DNA of 30,000 nt, from the NCBI RefSeq assembly GCF_964340395.1, contig NC_135559.1, positions 23,933,464-23,963,463 of the forward strand, read 5' to 3'. The first letter of the stretch is position 1; the number at the start of each line of letters is the position of its first letter. The position numbers were made by a program, and so were the translations under genes. Positions 10,899 to 22,100 of this stretch are shown piece by piece. The notes under the pieces are model-generated. The model did no database searches. It was not told the DNA's origin and worked only from the letters and a program-made list of their open reading frames with translations. The stretch comes from Glandiceps talaboti. Lineage: Eukaryota > Hemichordata > Enteropneusta > Spengelidae.

Positions 10899-13194
10899 AG
10901 CTCCGCTGTCAGCGAAAGCTGAAAGCGTAGCTTTAGGTATAGGTGGGTATTGAGGTATAGAGAGTAGAGTGAATCATAGGTGTCCGTCAAACTTTTATAT
11001 TTTTACTATCTACTCCGGAAGTGACAGTCGGAATTCTTCGATATTTGGTGTGCATGTTCCCTGGGGGGAGGCTATTCAGATTTGTTCATGCCAAGTTGAT
11101 CTGTGCCATTTTCAATTTTTTATGATTTTTTTTCATAAAATGTCATTTTCATCAACTCCTTGAAAACCTCTTATTAGATTGCTTTGATATCTGGCGTGTT
11201 GATGCGCAGGGGGTAGCTTACTCAGATTTGTTAATTTCAAGTCAGCACATCCTCATTTTTATTTTTTATGATTTTTTTTTTGTAATTTGAAAAAAAAATG
11301 AATATGTTAATGAGCATAATGACCGACGCCATATTGGAAATCAGTCGACGAGACTTTAAGTAAACTGCCACTTTTCAAAAGACACTATTGACGTCAAACA
11401 AACGATGTAATATGTGCTATAGTCATAATTCTACGCATTGGGCGCCCAAATGACAAGCGTTTGTTCGAAACAGGGTTGTAAACTTCAAATCAGTCCGCAA
11501 CATCCTCATTTGCATACTCTATCCTGATTCGACCAGAAGCTGAAGGTGACCTCATTTGACCGAGCGATTTTCCACAGCAAGCATCTTGAGTATCAACACA
11601 GGACGTTCTTGGTACTCACTAAAATCACACTTCAGACCCACTATAAAAGTGTGATGTTTTCAGATAACATGTAACTTGTGGTTAATTCTATATTGTCGTG
11701 CAATTTGGAATGACAGTGAACCAGAATTCAGACAACTTGCGTAAGGAAGGGCATGCCAGACATGCGGTTGAAGTTATGGCCGACAGTTCACATGTAAAGT
11801 TAAACGACATGAACGTGTCTTGCCTTTCCAAAATGCAAATATTTGGCAAGTAAAAATAATTAAAATAATTACAACTTTAATTTGGCTTTAGACTTTGCAT
11901 TATGTTTTGCGTATCTTTCCCCGTTTTACATGTAAATCCGAAAAGGTTCTCTCTCATCATGTCATCAGTGTCAGTGATCATACGTATATACCGCGCGGGG
12001 CTGCTTTGAGTACGAGCGAAGTGAGGCATGTTGAGGTATTTTGTTGAGAATTATAAATATTGCGAAATGTCAAGTACAAGGTTTAAATACAATGGAATGA
12101 TGAAAAAAATGGCAGAGTCTGCTGACAGGCGCCGGTCACAAGAAACACTGTGAATTAAAATATCAGACGATGTATGTGTTAATCGCCGACAATCCACCCG
12201 TATGCACGAGGGACTAACCCGGAAGCAAGTCGTTGTCAGCCATACGTTACAGTGGTAACATCGTCCGAGAAATCGCTGCGTTCAGAGTGTCATTATTCAC
12301 AGAATTGTTGTTTTCGAGTGAAAACCCGTCTTGAATTGTATAACTCTAACAAATGAAGACATGTCAAGTTATATTTTGAAAGTTGTATCGCTAGTTTGAG
12401 ACGATTTTCTCACGTACTATAGTACTATCGAGGCTTACTTGGAAGTAGTAGGACCTTACTCCAGTTCATCGGGAAGTTTAGCCAGTCCGATAATTCTTTC
12501 TGGTTTAGTTTACAACACTTTTGATCAATCACGCAGATTTTGTTGTTGTGATGAAAAGAAATAAAAAAAAAGATCATTTCAAGCATTTCGTTGTGTTTTC
12601 TTTGTGAAAGGTAACCGAACATGAACGAGTGTTACCACTGTAACGTATGGCTGAGAATGACTCTCTTCCGGGTACTTAACTTGAGATTGTCGCCGTACGG
12701 AAACTAAGATGGCGATTAATACATTTCTTCCCTATATATATCTACCACAACTAGTACAAGTTGAATGTTATTGACTTTGTAAATTTGTTAGAAAATTGAA
12801 ATTCAAATTGCCTCAAAATTATTTTAGATCCCTAGTTTATTTCATTCATCATTAAAATTTTCCAGGGTTACAGCTGTAAGACACTGGAATTATTTATAGC
12901 CAACCTCAAAATCCTCTTTTTTTCTTTTTCTTGTGTGCATTTCCCAGTCATTTTTTTCTGAGATTTTGTGCAATTTTTCATAACAGTAGATTTTTGTTAT
13001 AAAATGGTGACTATGGTATAAAAGTACAATACATTACCAACTTCTGTGTAAAATGTGTTTTATAGTGAGACATCATATGAAACCACTAACCACTTTATTG
13101 CATCACTAAAACAAAACTGCATAGTGAAGACCTGAACCACTTCTACATGTCACCAAAATAAAAAATTAAATTAAAAAAAAAAACAGCGGAGCTA
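10898..13194. mobile_element. 2.3-kb inverted-repeat-bounded element, family D
   Basis: The outer ends are TAGCTCCGCTGT at 10898-10909 and ACAGCGGAGCTA at 13183-13194, a perfect 12-bp inverted repeat. The left end folds further: AGCTCCGCTGTCAGC, loop GAAA, GCTGAAAGCGTAGCT at 10899-10932 (13 of 15 pairs). Inside are two diverged copies of a segment of roughly 150 bp (about 11030-11280, each with a GATATTTGGTGTG-like core), a CpG-richer stretch from about 11330, and a long internal inverted repeat at about 12170-12730. No transposase-like open frame is visible. A target-site duplication is not clear, so the exact insertion history is uncertain. Confidence 0.65.
12171..12722. repeat. Long imperfect inverted repeat with a 25-bp perfect core
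   Basis: TCAGCCATACGTTACAGTGG with the five following bases (12236-12260) is exactly complementary to 12630-12654. Similarity continues outward on both arms through an ACCCGGAAG/CTTCCGGGT pair and a TTAATCGCC/GGCGATTAA pair, giving arms of about 90 bp. The spacer between the arms is about 370 bp with no gene. The paired CCGGAAG (ETS-like) and AAGATGGCG (YY1-like) words could be chance or promoter remnants. Confidence 0.75.
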
Positions 13195-13486
13195 TTCTGA
13201 CCGATAGGTCGCTTGTTTAAAGTTCTAAAACTAGAATATGTTTAATGAACATGTCGTCTAACGTAATAGCAATAGTGAACGTGAATATCTTGAATCATCT
13301 GTAATGTCATGATTTTGACTCAGAAACTATGGTATGATATACAGTATGCCCTGCCAACATTGTATATGTTTGATTCATGAATAAATGTTTTATTGCATCC
13401 AAATTTGCATATGGCTTCAAACACCATACTTTCATGTGTAGTAATCCCATGAAACATTAATAGTAAAACATAATCTGTCCATTACC
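13195..13486. other. Spacer between family D and family A copy 2
   Basis: AT-rich, non-repetitive sequence. Right after the family D end is a small inverted repeat, GACCGATAGGTC, at about 13199-13210. No gene is visible. Confidence 0.4.
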
Positions 13487-14059
13487 TTGGGTGTCTAGTT
13501 GGGAAATTGTTCAAATGATCGCATCACAGGTGTGTGATTTGGGTCAAAAAATGTGATTTTTGGTCAAAAAAATTAAACTCAGAAACTACTGGGCAGATTG
13601 GTGCGAAATTTGGTGGGAACATTCTTAAGGGGGTGTAAAGTAAGAATTGTTGATGAAATGATGATTCCATCAGTGATATGCAAATTAGGGCTAAAAATGT
13701 GTCTTTTTAGTCAAAAATCTATAATTCCAAAACTACTGAGCAAATTGGGCTGAAATATAATGGGAATGTATCTAGGGATGTATGGACAAAGAAATATTAA
13801 GCACACAATGATTCCATCAGTGATATGCAAATTAGGTGTAAAAATGTTCATTTCTGGTCAAAAACTTATATCTCAAAAAGTACTTGGTCACCGAGTCTGA
13901 AACTTGGTGAGATGTTTCTGAAAGTGTTATTCTGCAGATTTTCTTCAAAACATTTTGACAAAATTAGCCCTAGCGACCGTGAGCACACCCTTAGCAACAA
14001 CCAAATGGCAGTATATTTTGGTCAAATAACAAGATCATCTGGTGGGCAAATGAGTAAAC

Positions 14060-14630
14060 ATTCAAAAAATGTATGCAAATACCCTAGCAACCATGACCAC
14101 GCCCATAGCAACAGCCAAACGTTCATGTATTTCACAAAGATAACAGGGATCAATAGACAATTGAATAAACATTCAAAAAAATGTATGTAAATTTGCCTAG
14201 CAACAAGACCGCGCCCATAGCAACAACCAAATAATCACGTATATTGCAAAGATAACAAGAATAGGAAGACAAATGAAGAAACATTCAAAAAATGTATGCA
14301 AATGTGCCTAGCAACAAGACCACGCCCATAGCAACAGCCAGATGATCACATATATTGCAAAGATAACAACGGGGATTAATAGACAATTGAATAAACATTC
14401 AAAAAATGTATGTAAATATGCCTAGCAACAAGACCACGCCCATAGCAACAGCCAAATAATCACATACATTGCAAAGATAATATCAGGAATTCATACACAA
14501 GTGAACAAAAACATACAAAAATGTATGCAAATATATCTAACAACATGACCACGTCCATAGCAACCACCAAATGATAGCATATATCGTAAAGATAGCAACA
14601 TGGTTGGATAGGCAACTGGATAGTCATTCA
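14060..14630. repeat. 111-115-bp tandem repeats inside family A copy 2
   Basis: About five diverged units share AGCAACAAGACCACGCCCAT, TTGCAAAGATAACA and AAACATTCAAAAAATGTATG. The CCTAGCAAC anchor recurs at about 14085, 14199, 14310, 14424 and 14539. Copy 1 of the family, at about 10610-10790, has fewer units, so the number of units varies between copies. Confidence 0.8.
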
Positions 14631-14845
14631 ACAAATGACCACTTATTGTTAGCATGGACTACCATATGGATAAACATTTTTAGAAACTGTACAGTTGTGC
14701 TACAACGCTATTGGCGGTATTTTTTAAATCACACATTGGTGGTGAGATCATTTTGATTTGAACAATTTCCTAACTATAGACACTGAAGGTAATATATCCA
14801 CCAAATATCATAGTTATCGGTCTAGTAGTTTTTGACTTTAAGTTG

Positions 14846-14848
<3 letters not shown>

Positions 14849-14917
<69 letters not shown>

Positions 14918-14944
14918 CAGACAGACAGACAGACACACACACAC
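14849..14944. repeat. (AC)n-(AGAC)n microsatellite at the element end
   Basis: An AC run of about 65 bp is followed by five AGAC units and a further short AC run. It lies between the conserved GTTTAC sequence and the terminal hairpin of family A copy 2, the same relative place as the shorter TG run in copy 1. Confidence 0.95.
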
Positions 14945-14991
14945 TTTGCCATGCCTATAGCACTACTGAACCTTATCAGTTCAGTTGTGCT

Positions 14992-15400
14992 AAAAATTGC
15001 TTGGAGCAATTCCCAGCACAACAATTTTGAATAAACAACAAAACAATCCACCTTTTTCTAAGAACATAGAAAGAGTTTATGTGTCAAAACTGTCTAAACT
15101 TATCTCACACACTTGATAATTTGATATTTAAACATAATAGACTTATCTCACACACTTGATAATTTGAAGTCTATACATAATACATATTAAATGTATTTTT
15201 ACAGTGTTTCCGGTGCCTCTCATGAAATTTGTTCAAATGTATTTTTACAGTGTTTCCAGTGCCTCTCATGAATTCTCCTTAGAATTGTGAGTAAATGCAC
15301 ATGTACAGAATATACATGATAGGTATAGTTTTCACTCAAATTGATGATTATATCCAAGTTAATCTCTTTGGTCATTACTAGTCATCTCAAGAGCTTCTTA
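14992..15400. other. Unique sequence with two small local duplications
   Basis: Two short direct duplications are seen. A segment with CTTATCTCACACACTTGATA occurs twice at about 15098-15170, and a segment with TGTATTTTTACAGTGTTTCC occurs twice at about 15191-15271. Both have near-identical copies, so they are recent. No gene is visible. Confidence 0.7.
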
Positions 15401-15404
15401 CTTG

Positions 15405-15676
15405 CCATCAGTTCTGATTCTACAAACTCACACTTTCCTACCACACTACATCATCAGTTCTGATTCTACAAACTCACACTTTCCTACCACACTACATCAT
15501 CAGTTCTAATTCTACAAACTCACACTTTCCTACCACACTACATCATCAGTTCTAATTCTACAAACTCACACTTTCCTACCACACTACATCATCAGTTCTA
15601 ATTCTACAAACTCACACTTTCCTACCACACACTACATCATCAGTTCTGACTCTACAAACTCACACTTTCCTACTAG
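15405..15676. repeat. 46-bp tandem repeat, about 6 copies
   Basis: The unit starts CATCAGTTCTGATTCTACAA and continues with ACTCACACTTTCC and TACCACACTACAT. Copies begin 46 bp apart (first anchors at 15409, 15455 and 15501). They differ by single bases such as GATTC/AATTC/GACTC, and one copy has an extra AC. The last copy breaks off at CTACTAGTTG. Confidence 0.95.
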
Positions 15677-16194
15677 TTGTAGTGTAAGTCTATCAATTAT
15701 TCTGGTGACAGCTATTGATTTCTAGAGAAGCATCATGTTGATGGAAAGGCCAGTGTAATTGTTCTAATTGGTTTTTACTAGCTGGTCAGTAAACTTTATT
15801 TATAGGGTTGTAAAAATCGTTTAACTGAAGAACATTACAGTTTGAGTATAGTGATTGAATTTGTCAAAGTTTACTTTTACAATGTTGTTGAGTAGTCAGC
15901 ATTGAATAAGTTGATCAGAGTCTGTGTATGACTCATGACTTCTGTAACATATCTTTGATTTTCAAGGAAGTACGTACAATAACAGTTGTCTTTCCTTAGT
16001 TGTTAAATTCAACTACTGTCTGTGTGCATTCTCAATGAGTTTGAAGGTCAAATTTTACTCAATTCTGAATCAATGTGATTGATTGGTCTGCTTCAACTTC
16101 AGGTACATTTCTCCAACTTTGCTTCTATATTTTTAATGCATATCGGTTAAATTGAGATATTAAATACATTTATTTACAAAATGTTCTAAAATAG
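15677..16194. other. AT-rich sequence, nothing recognised
   Basis: This is non-repetitive DNA between the 46-bp repeat and the third family A copy. There is no open frame, splice-bounded exon or RNA gene that I can support. Confidence 0.5.
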
Positions 16195-16201
16195 TTTTTT
16201 T

Positions 16202-16252
16202 AGCACAACTGAACTGAGGTTCAGTGGTGCTAAAGGCATGGTTAAATGTTAA

Positions 16253-16307
<55 letters not shown>

Positions 16308-16622
16308 CATACGTGCATGTGTATATGTGTGTGTAAACAACTTAAAGTAAAAAACCGCCACACCAATTGCCTTGGTATTTGGTAGAGATATTACTTAGGG
16401 CCTGTGAATGGAAAATTGTTCAAATGAAAATAATCAGAGATGTGCGTTTTGAGTCAAAAAATGTGATTTTTGGTCAAAAACTTAAACTACAAAACTACCA
16501 GGCAGATTGGCCTGAAATTTGGTGGGAATGGTTTTGGGGATGTTCAGTTTAAGAATTGTTCATGACATGATGATCCCATTAGTGATATGCAAATTAAGGT
16601 TCAAAATGTGTCATTTTGGTTA
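16202..16622 (+). mobile_element. Family A element, copy 3, left-end fragment
   Basis: The copy opens with the family hairpin, here with a shortened loop (AGCACAACTGAAC, TGAG, GTTCAGTGGTGCT at 16202-16231). A GT microsatellite follows at 16255-16303, then GTAAACAACTTAAAGT and two versions of the family's internal phrase. Similarity to copy 1 ends at about 16622. No right end is found nearby, so this is a truncated copy. Confidence 0.8.
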
Positions 16623-16960
16623 TTGGCATATTTTCGGTAATTAGACGCGTTAGAAAGGTGTTGTTTCTGGTCAGGAAACGTTGGCTAAAGTGGTGTGATG
16701 ACACAAATTTTTTTTTGTTAATTGTTCATGATTAGTTCTGCAGTTGTCTTCCCTGAAGTAGCAATTGATGTAGGGAGAGTTATTTTGTGTTTTCCCTTGG
16801 ATCTGCAGTCTGCATTGGTTGGACAAACGAAAGAAAAAAGAAAATTGAGGCGGGTTGTTTAAGTGATGCAAACTCACCAGAAAACAAGTCTTTTTTTTTT
16901 CTTGGCCTTAAAATAGGTTTACAATGGGCGTGGAGTTCACAAACAGGTGAAATATTTATT
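16623..16960. other. Spacer, nothing recognised
   Basis: This short stretch between family A copy 3 and family B copy 1 has T- and A-homopolymer runs. Overlapping short open frames on both strands show no family resemblance. Confidence 0.4.
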
Positions 16961-17920
16961 AGTCCCCGTCGGACGAAGTCCGGGACGGGGACTTACGGAT
17001 TGGGTTCCGTCTGTCCGTGCGTCCGTCCGTCCGTGCGTCCGTCCGTCCGTCTGTCTGTCCAAAGCCGTTTCGTGGAGATGCCTGGACTGATTTTTTTCAA
17101 ACTTGGTACAGGGGCAACATACAATGGCATACATATGCACGTCAATTTGTTTCATGATACAATCCAATATGGCCGCCTAGCAGCCATTTTGTTTGCAAAT
17201 TTTCCCTGTCTAAAGCCATAACTCAGACATGCTTGAACAGATCTCATTCAAAGTTGGCATTAGGACAGTGTTCTATGACATACATGTGCATATCCATTTT
17301 TGTCATGATATGATCCAATATGGCAGCCTGGCAGCCATATTGTTTGTGATTTTTCTATGTCCAAAGCCATAACTCAGACATGCTTGAACACATCTCATTC
17401 AAAGTTGGTATTAGGACAGTGTTCTATGACATACATATGCATATTCATTTTCGTCGTGATACGATCCAATATGGCTGCCTGGCAGCCATTTTGTTTGTGA
17501 ATTTTCCATGTCCAAATTCATAACTCAGACATGCTTGAACAGATCTCATTCAAAGTTGGTATTAGGACAGTGTTCTATGACATACATGTGCATATCCATT
17601 TTCGTCGTGATACGATCCAATATGGCTGCCTGGCAGCCATTTTATTTGTGAATTTTTCATGTCCAAAGCCATAACTCAGACATGCTTGAACAGATCTCAT
17701 TCAAAGTTGGTATTAGGACAGTGTTCTATGACATACATGTGCATATCCATTTTCATGGTGATATGATCCCCCATACCCGACCAATCCTTTATTGTTGTAG
17801 GCATGTTCCATGTCCAACAAGCAGACACAACATATCTAAGTCTGTTTGATTTAGGTTCACAAGTGTTGTTGCATGATCAGAGTAGTGATAATTCCTTAAA
17901 ACCCAATCATAGCGGGGACT
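16961..17920 (+). mobile_element. Non-autonomous element, family B, copy 1
   Basis: The left end, AGTCCCCGTCGGAC / GAA / GTCC-GG-GACGGGGACT at 16961-16991, forms a hairpin with a two-base bulge. A (GTCC)n-type microsatellite follows to about 17060. Next come about 4.5 tandem units of about 151 bp marked by CATAACTCAGACATGCTTGA and CCAATATGG. A unique tail ends at AGCGGGGACT (17911-17920), which mirrors the left AGTCCCCG. Small open frames over the microsatellite are composition artefacts. The layout resembles Helentron-derived HINE/DINE-1 elements and bivalve pearl elements (inference from structure only). Confidence 0.75.
17080..17760. repeat. 151-bp tandem units inside family B copy 1
   Basis: Units begin at about 17063, 17213, 17363, 17514 and 17666, spaced 150-152 bp apart. 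Each contains CATGCTTGAACAGATCTCAT, AAAGTTGGTATTAGGACAG and GGCTGCCTGGCAGCCAT. That last word is itself a short palindrome (GGCTGCC/GGCAGCC). The first unit is the most diverged. Family B copy 2 has fewer units. Confidence 0.85.
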
Positions 17921-19105
17921 ATGTCATTCTCAATGACTTGTTATTGTTTCATATTCGTCAAGTACACACATAAAATTTTGAAATTTCACACACTAATACG
18001 CAGATGAATAATCTTTTTAGATTTTTAATTAAAAGTTTAAGAAGTATTAAATTGACCTTAAACCGTCTCCTTTTTACTGTGTTCTTTTCTGATTTCTTCT
18101 GATAACAAACTACCGCTGTTTGTTGCAAGGCTTGTAATTGTTTATGAAGCTTGGTATCTCAGGAAATAAATACACTCTCACATGTTTATCAAGTGTACTA
18201 ATCTATTATTTATACCGAAATGTATGTGGTCAAAATATGGAAAACAGACCAAGCCTATGAAGAAAATTGCCTTCAACACTGTTGTTCTCTGCCTACATAA
18301 AAATCGATATTTCTATTCAGCAGTCCATTGTGCATGGATTCGCAACAATGTATCCATACTGGTGACCTATACATTGACCTCTGTTATAATTATATATAAA
18401 TATAGTGAGGACGCAACACTCAACAAAATCTTCACCAAAACTAAGTTGATGGAAGTTGGAAGCAGAATCTAATAGGATTTGGAGCAGATAGTACATCTGT
18501 CGGTTGAAACAGGAGTGTATACATTTTATCCAGTAATGAAGTAGGGCAATAATACCGTATCACTTCAAGGTACTAAAGTTGTTAAACTGTTACGATGTGT
18601 ACTATGAAGTATGTAAACTTTCTGATGTGTAATTCTAGCAACATTATGTGGGTTTGAATTTTGTTTATTATTTGCCGTGGTAACAGGTGTGTGCATATCC
18701 CACGTATGTACGGGATCACGAAAGCCAAGTGAAGTCAAGGATGGCAAGCTTTCCTGTGCTAGGTGGGCATTTGAACCACATCTTTGACAACTAACTTTCA
18801 TTGGGACTTGAAAAAATCACAGATATAGAGCTAAATTTCTTTCATAAATCATGAAATTGCAAGACTATACCCTTACGGAAGGCATTCATTTTAAATCTGG
18901 TTTAATCATGTACTCCCATAGTGAACTGATCATGTACTCTTTACATTACATATACAGATTAATTTGCTTGGATTTATCTCATTCCAATAAATTCATACTA
19001 TTATCTCTGAGTTCAGTTCAGTAATCTGATTTGTCCTGGCTATCTTAGGGAAGGACAGATGCATATACATAACATATTGAACTAAACAAAGTTTATTTGT
19101 AAATG
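17921..19105. other. Largely unique sequence before the 44-48-bp array
   Basis: A 96-codon plus-strand open frame (18182-18472) and a 78-codon minus-strand frame (18565-18801) are present; I recognise neither. At 18870-18902 is a short segment, CCCTTACGGAAGGCATTCA and onward, that also occurs at 24656-24689. A TTAGGGAAGG word near 19047 resembles the end of the 4-kb element further on, but only over about 15 bases. Confidence 0.5.
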
Positions 19106-22100
19106 GTATAGATCTGCATTAACATGACAATCACACACAGTGTATTTCAAGCTATAGATTTGCATTAACATGACAATCACACACAGTGTATTTCAAGCTA
19201 TAGATCTGCATTAACATGACAATCACACACACAGTGTATTTCAAGCTATAGATCTGCATTAACATGACAATCACACAGTGTATTTCAAGGTATAGATCTG
19301 TATTAACATGACAATCACACACATTGTATTTCAAGCTATAGATCTGCATTAACATGACAATCACACACACAGTGTATTTCAAGCTATAGATCTGCATTAA
19401 CATGACAATCACACACAGTGTATTTCAAGGTATAGATCTGTATTAACATGACAATCACACACACAGTGTATTTCAAGCTATAGATTTGCATTAACATGAC
19501 AATCACACACAGTGTATTTCAAGCTATAGATCTGTATTAACATGACAATCACACACACAGTGTATTTCAAGGTATAGATCTGCATTAACATGACAATCAT
19601 ACACAGTGTATTTCAAGGTATAGATCTGCATTAACATGACAATCACACACAGTGTATTTCAAGCTATAGATCTGCATTAACATGACAATCACACACACAG
19701 TGTATTTCAAGCAATAGATCTGTATTAACATGACAATCACACACACACGTGTATTTCAAGCTATAGATCTGCATTAACATGACAATCACACACAGTGTAT
19801 TTCAAGGTATAGATTTGCATTAACATGACAATCACACACACAGAGTGTATTTCAAGGTATAGATCTGTATTAACATGACAATCACACACAGAGTGTATTT
19901 CAAGCTATAGATTTGCATTAACATGACAATCACACACAGAGTGTATTTCAAGCTATAGATCTGTATTAACATGACAATCACACACACAGTGTATTTCAAG
20001 GTATAGATCTGCATTAACATGACAATCACACACAGTGTATTTCAAGCTATAGATCTGTATTAACATGACAATCACACACACAGTGTATTTCAAGGTATAG
20101 ATCTGCATTAACATGACAATCACACACAGTGTATTTCAAGCTATAGATCTGCATTAACATGACAATCACACACACAGTGTATTTCAAGGTATAGATTTGC
20201 ATTAACATGACAATCACACACACAGAGTGTATTTCAAGGTATAGATCTGTATTAACATGACAATCACACACAGTGTATTTCAAGCTATAGATCTGTATTA
20301 ACATGACAATCACACACAGTGTATTTCAAGCTATAGATCTGTATTAACATGACAATCACACACACAGTGTATTTCAAGCTATAGATCTGTATTAACATGA
20401 CAATCACACACAGTGTATTTCAAGCTATAGATCTGCATTAACATGACAATCACACTCAGTGTATTTCAAGCTATAGATCTGTATTAACATGACAATCACA
20501 CACAGAGTGTATTTCAAGCTATAGATCTGCATTAACATGACAATCACACACAGTGTATTTCAAGCTATAGATCTGTATTAACATGACAATCACACACACA
20601 GTGTATTTCAAGCTATAGATCTGCATTAACATGACAATCACACACAGAGTGTATTTCAAGCTATAGATCTGCATTAACATGACAATCACACACACAGTGT
20701 ATTTCAAGGTATAGATCTGCATTAACATGACAATCACACACACAGAGTGTATTTCAAGCTATAGATCTGTATTAACATGACAATCACACACACAGGGTGT
20801 ATTTCAAGCTATAGATCTGTATTAACATGACAATCACACACAGTGTATTTCAAGCTATAGATCTGTATTAACATGACAATCACACACAGTGTATTTCAAG
20901 CTATAGATCTGTATTAACATGACAATCACACACAGTGTATTTCAAGGTATAGATCTGCATTAACATGACAATCACACACAGTGTATTTCAAGCTATAGAT
21001 CTGCATTAACATGACAATCACACTCAGTGTATTTCAAGCTATAGATCTGTATTAACATGACAATCACACACAGAGTGTATTTCAAGCTATAGATCTGTAT
21101 TAACATGACAATCACACACACAGTGTATTTCAAGCTATAGATCTGTATTAACATGACAATCACACACACAGTGTATTTCAAGCTATAGATCTGCATTAAC
21201 ATGACAATCACACTGTAACAGTGTATTTCAAGCTATAGATCTGTATTAACATGACAATCACACACAGAGTGTATTTCAAGCTATAGATCTGTATTAACAT
21301 GACAATCACACACACAGTGTATTTCAAGCTATAGATCTGTATTAACATGACAATCACACACACAGTGTATTTCAAGCTATAGATCTGCATTAACATGACA
21401 ATCACACTGTAACAGTGTATTTCAAGCTATAGATCTGTATTAACATGACAATCACACACAGAGTGTATTTCAAGCTATAGATCTGTATTAACATGACAAT
21501 CACACTGTAACAGTGTATTTCAAGCTATAGATCTGTATTAACATGACAATCACACACAGTGTATTTCAAGCTATAGATCTGTATTAACATGACAATCATA
21601 CTGTAACAGTGTATTTCAAGCTATAGATCTGCATTAACATGACAATCACACTCAGTGTATTTCAAGCTATAGATCTGTATTAACATGACAATCACACACA
21701 GTGTATTTCAAGCTATAGATCTGTATTAACATGACAATCACACACACAGTGTATTTCAAGCTATAGATCTGCATTAACATGACAATCACACTCAGTGTAT
21801 TTCAAGCTATAGATCTGTATTAACATGACAATCACACACAGAGTGTATTTCAAGCTATAGATCTGTATTAACATGACAATCACACACACAGTGTATTTCA
21901 AGCTATAGATCTGTATTAACATGACAATCACACACACAGTGTATTTCAAGCTATAGATCTGCATTAACATGACAATCACACTGTAACAGTGTATTTCAAG
22001 CTATAGATCTGTATTAACATGACAATCACACACAGAGTGTATTTCAAGCTATAGATCTGTATTAACATGACAATCACACACACAGTGTATTTCAAGCTAT

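Larger units (their letters stand above)
13487..14991 (+). mobile_element. Foldback-type element, family A, copy 2 (left end missing)
   Basis: From GGTGTCTAGTTGGGAAATTG onward this copy is collinear with copy 1. It has about five internal tandem units of 111-115 bp at about 14060-14630, marked by CCTAGCAAC and CACGCCCATAGCAAC, where copy 1 has only one or two. The right end, about 14740-14991, is the inverse complement of copy 1's left end: TTTTTGACTTTAAGTTGTTT, a large microsatellite, then the hairpin AGCACTACTGAAC...GTTCAGTTGTGCT at 14959-14991. The left hairpin and its microsatellite are absent. Confidence 0.8.

Noticed and set aside
14770-15051. Open frames of Cys-Val or Thr-His repeats on both strands
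   Set aside because: They are translations of the (AC)n microsatellite in family A copy 2. The same applies to 16160-16366.
16787-17221. 144-codon open frame with a PSVRPSVR stretch, and similar frames at 25049-25321
   Set aside because: They overlap the (GTCC)n tract and the first tandem unit of family B. The similarity between them reflects two copies of the same element, not a gene family.
18182-18472. 96-codon plus-strand open frame
   Set aside because: No recognisable domain, and it does not match the part of GluN1 expected upstream of the exon.
18565-18801. tRNA-derived SINE on the minus strand (GGTTCAAATGCC resembles a B box)
   Set aside because: No A box at the proper distance, no cloverleaf and no second copy in the window. 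One B-box-like word is weak evidence.
19040-19075. Solo terminal repeat of the 4-kb Harbinger-like element
   Set aside because: Only TTAGGGAAGG and a loosely similar ACAGATGCATAT follow. The match is too short and has an inserted base.
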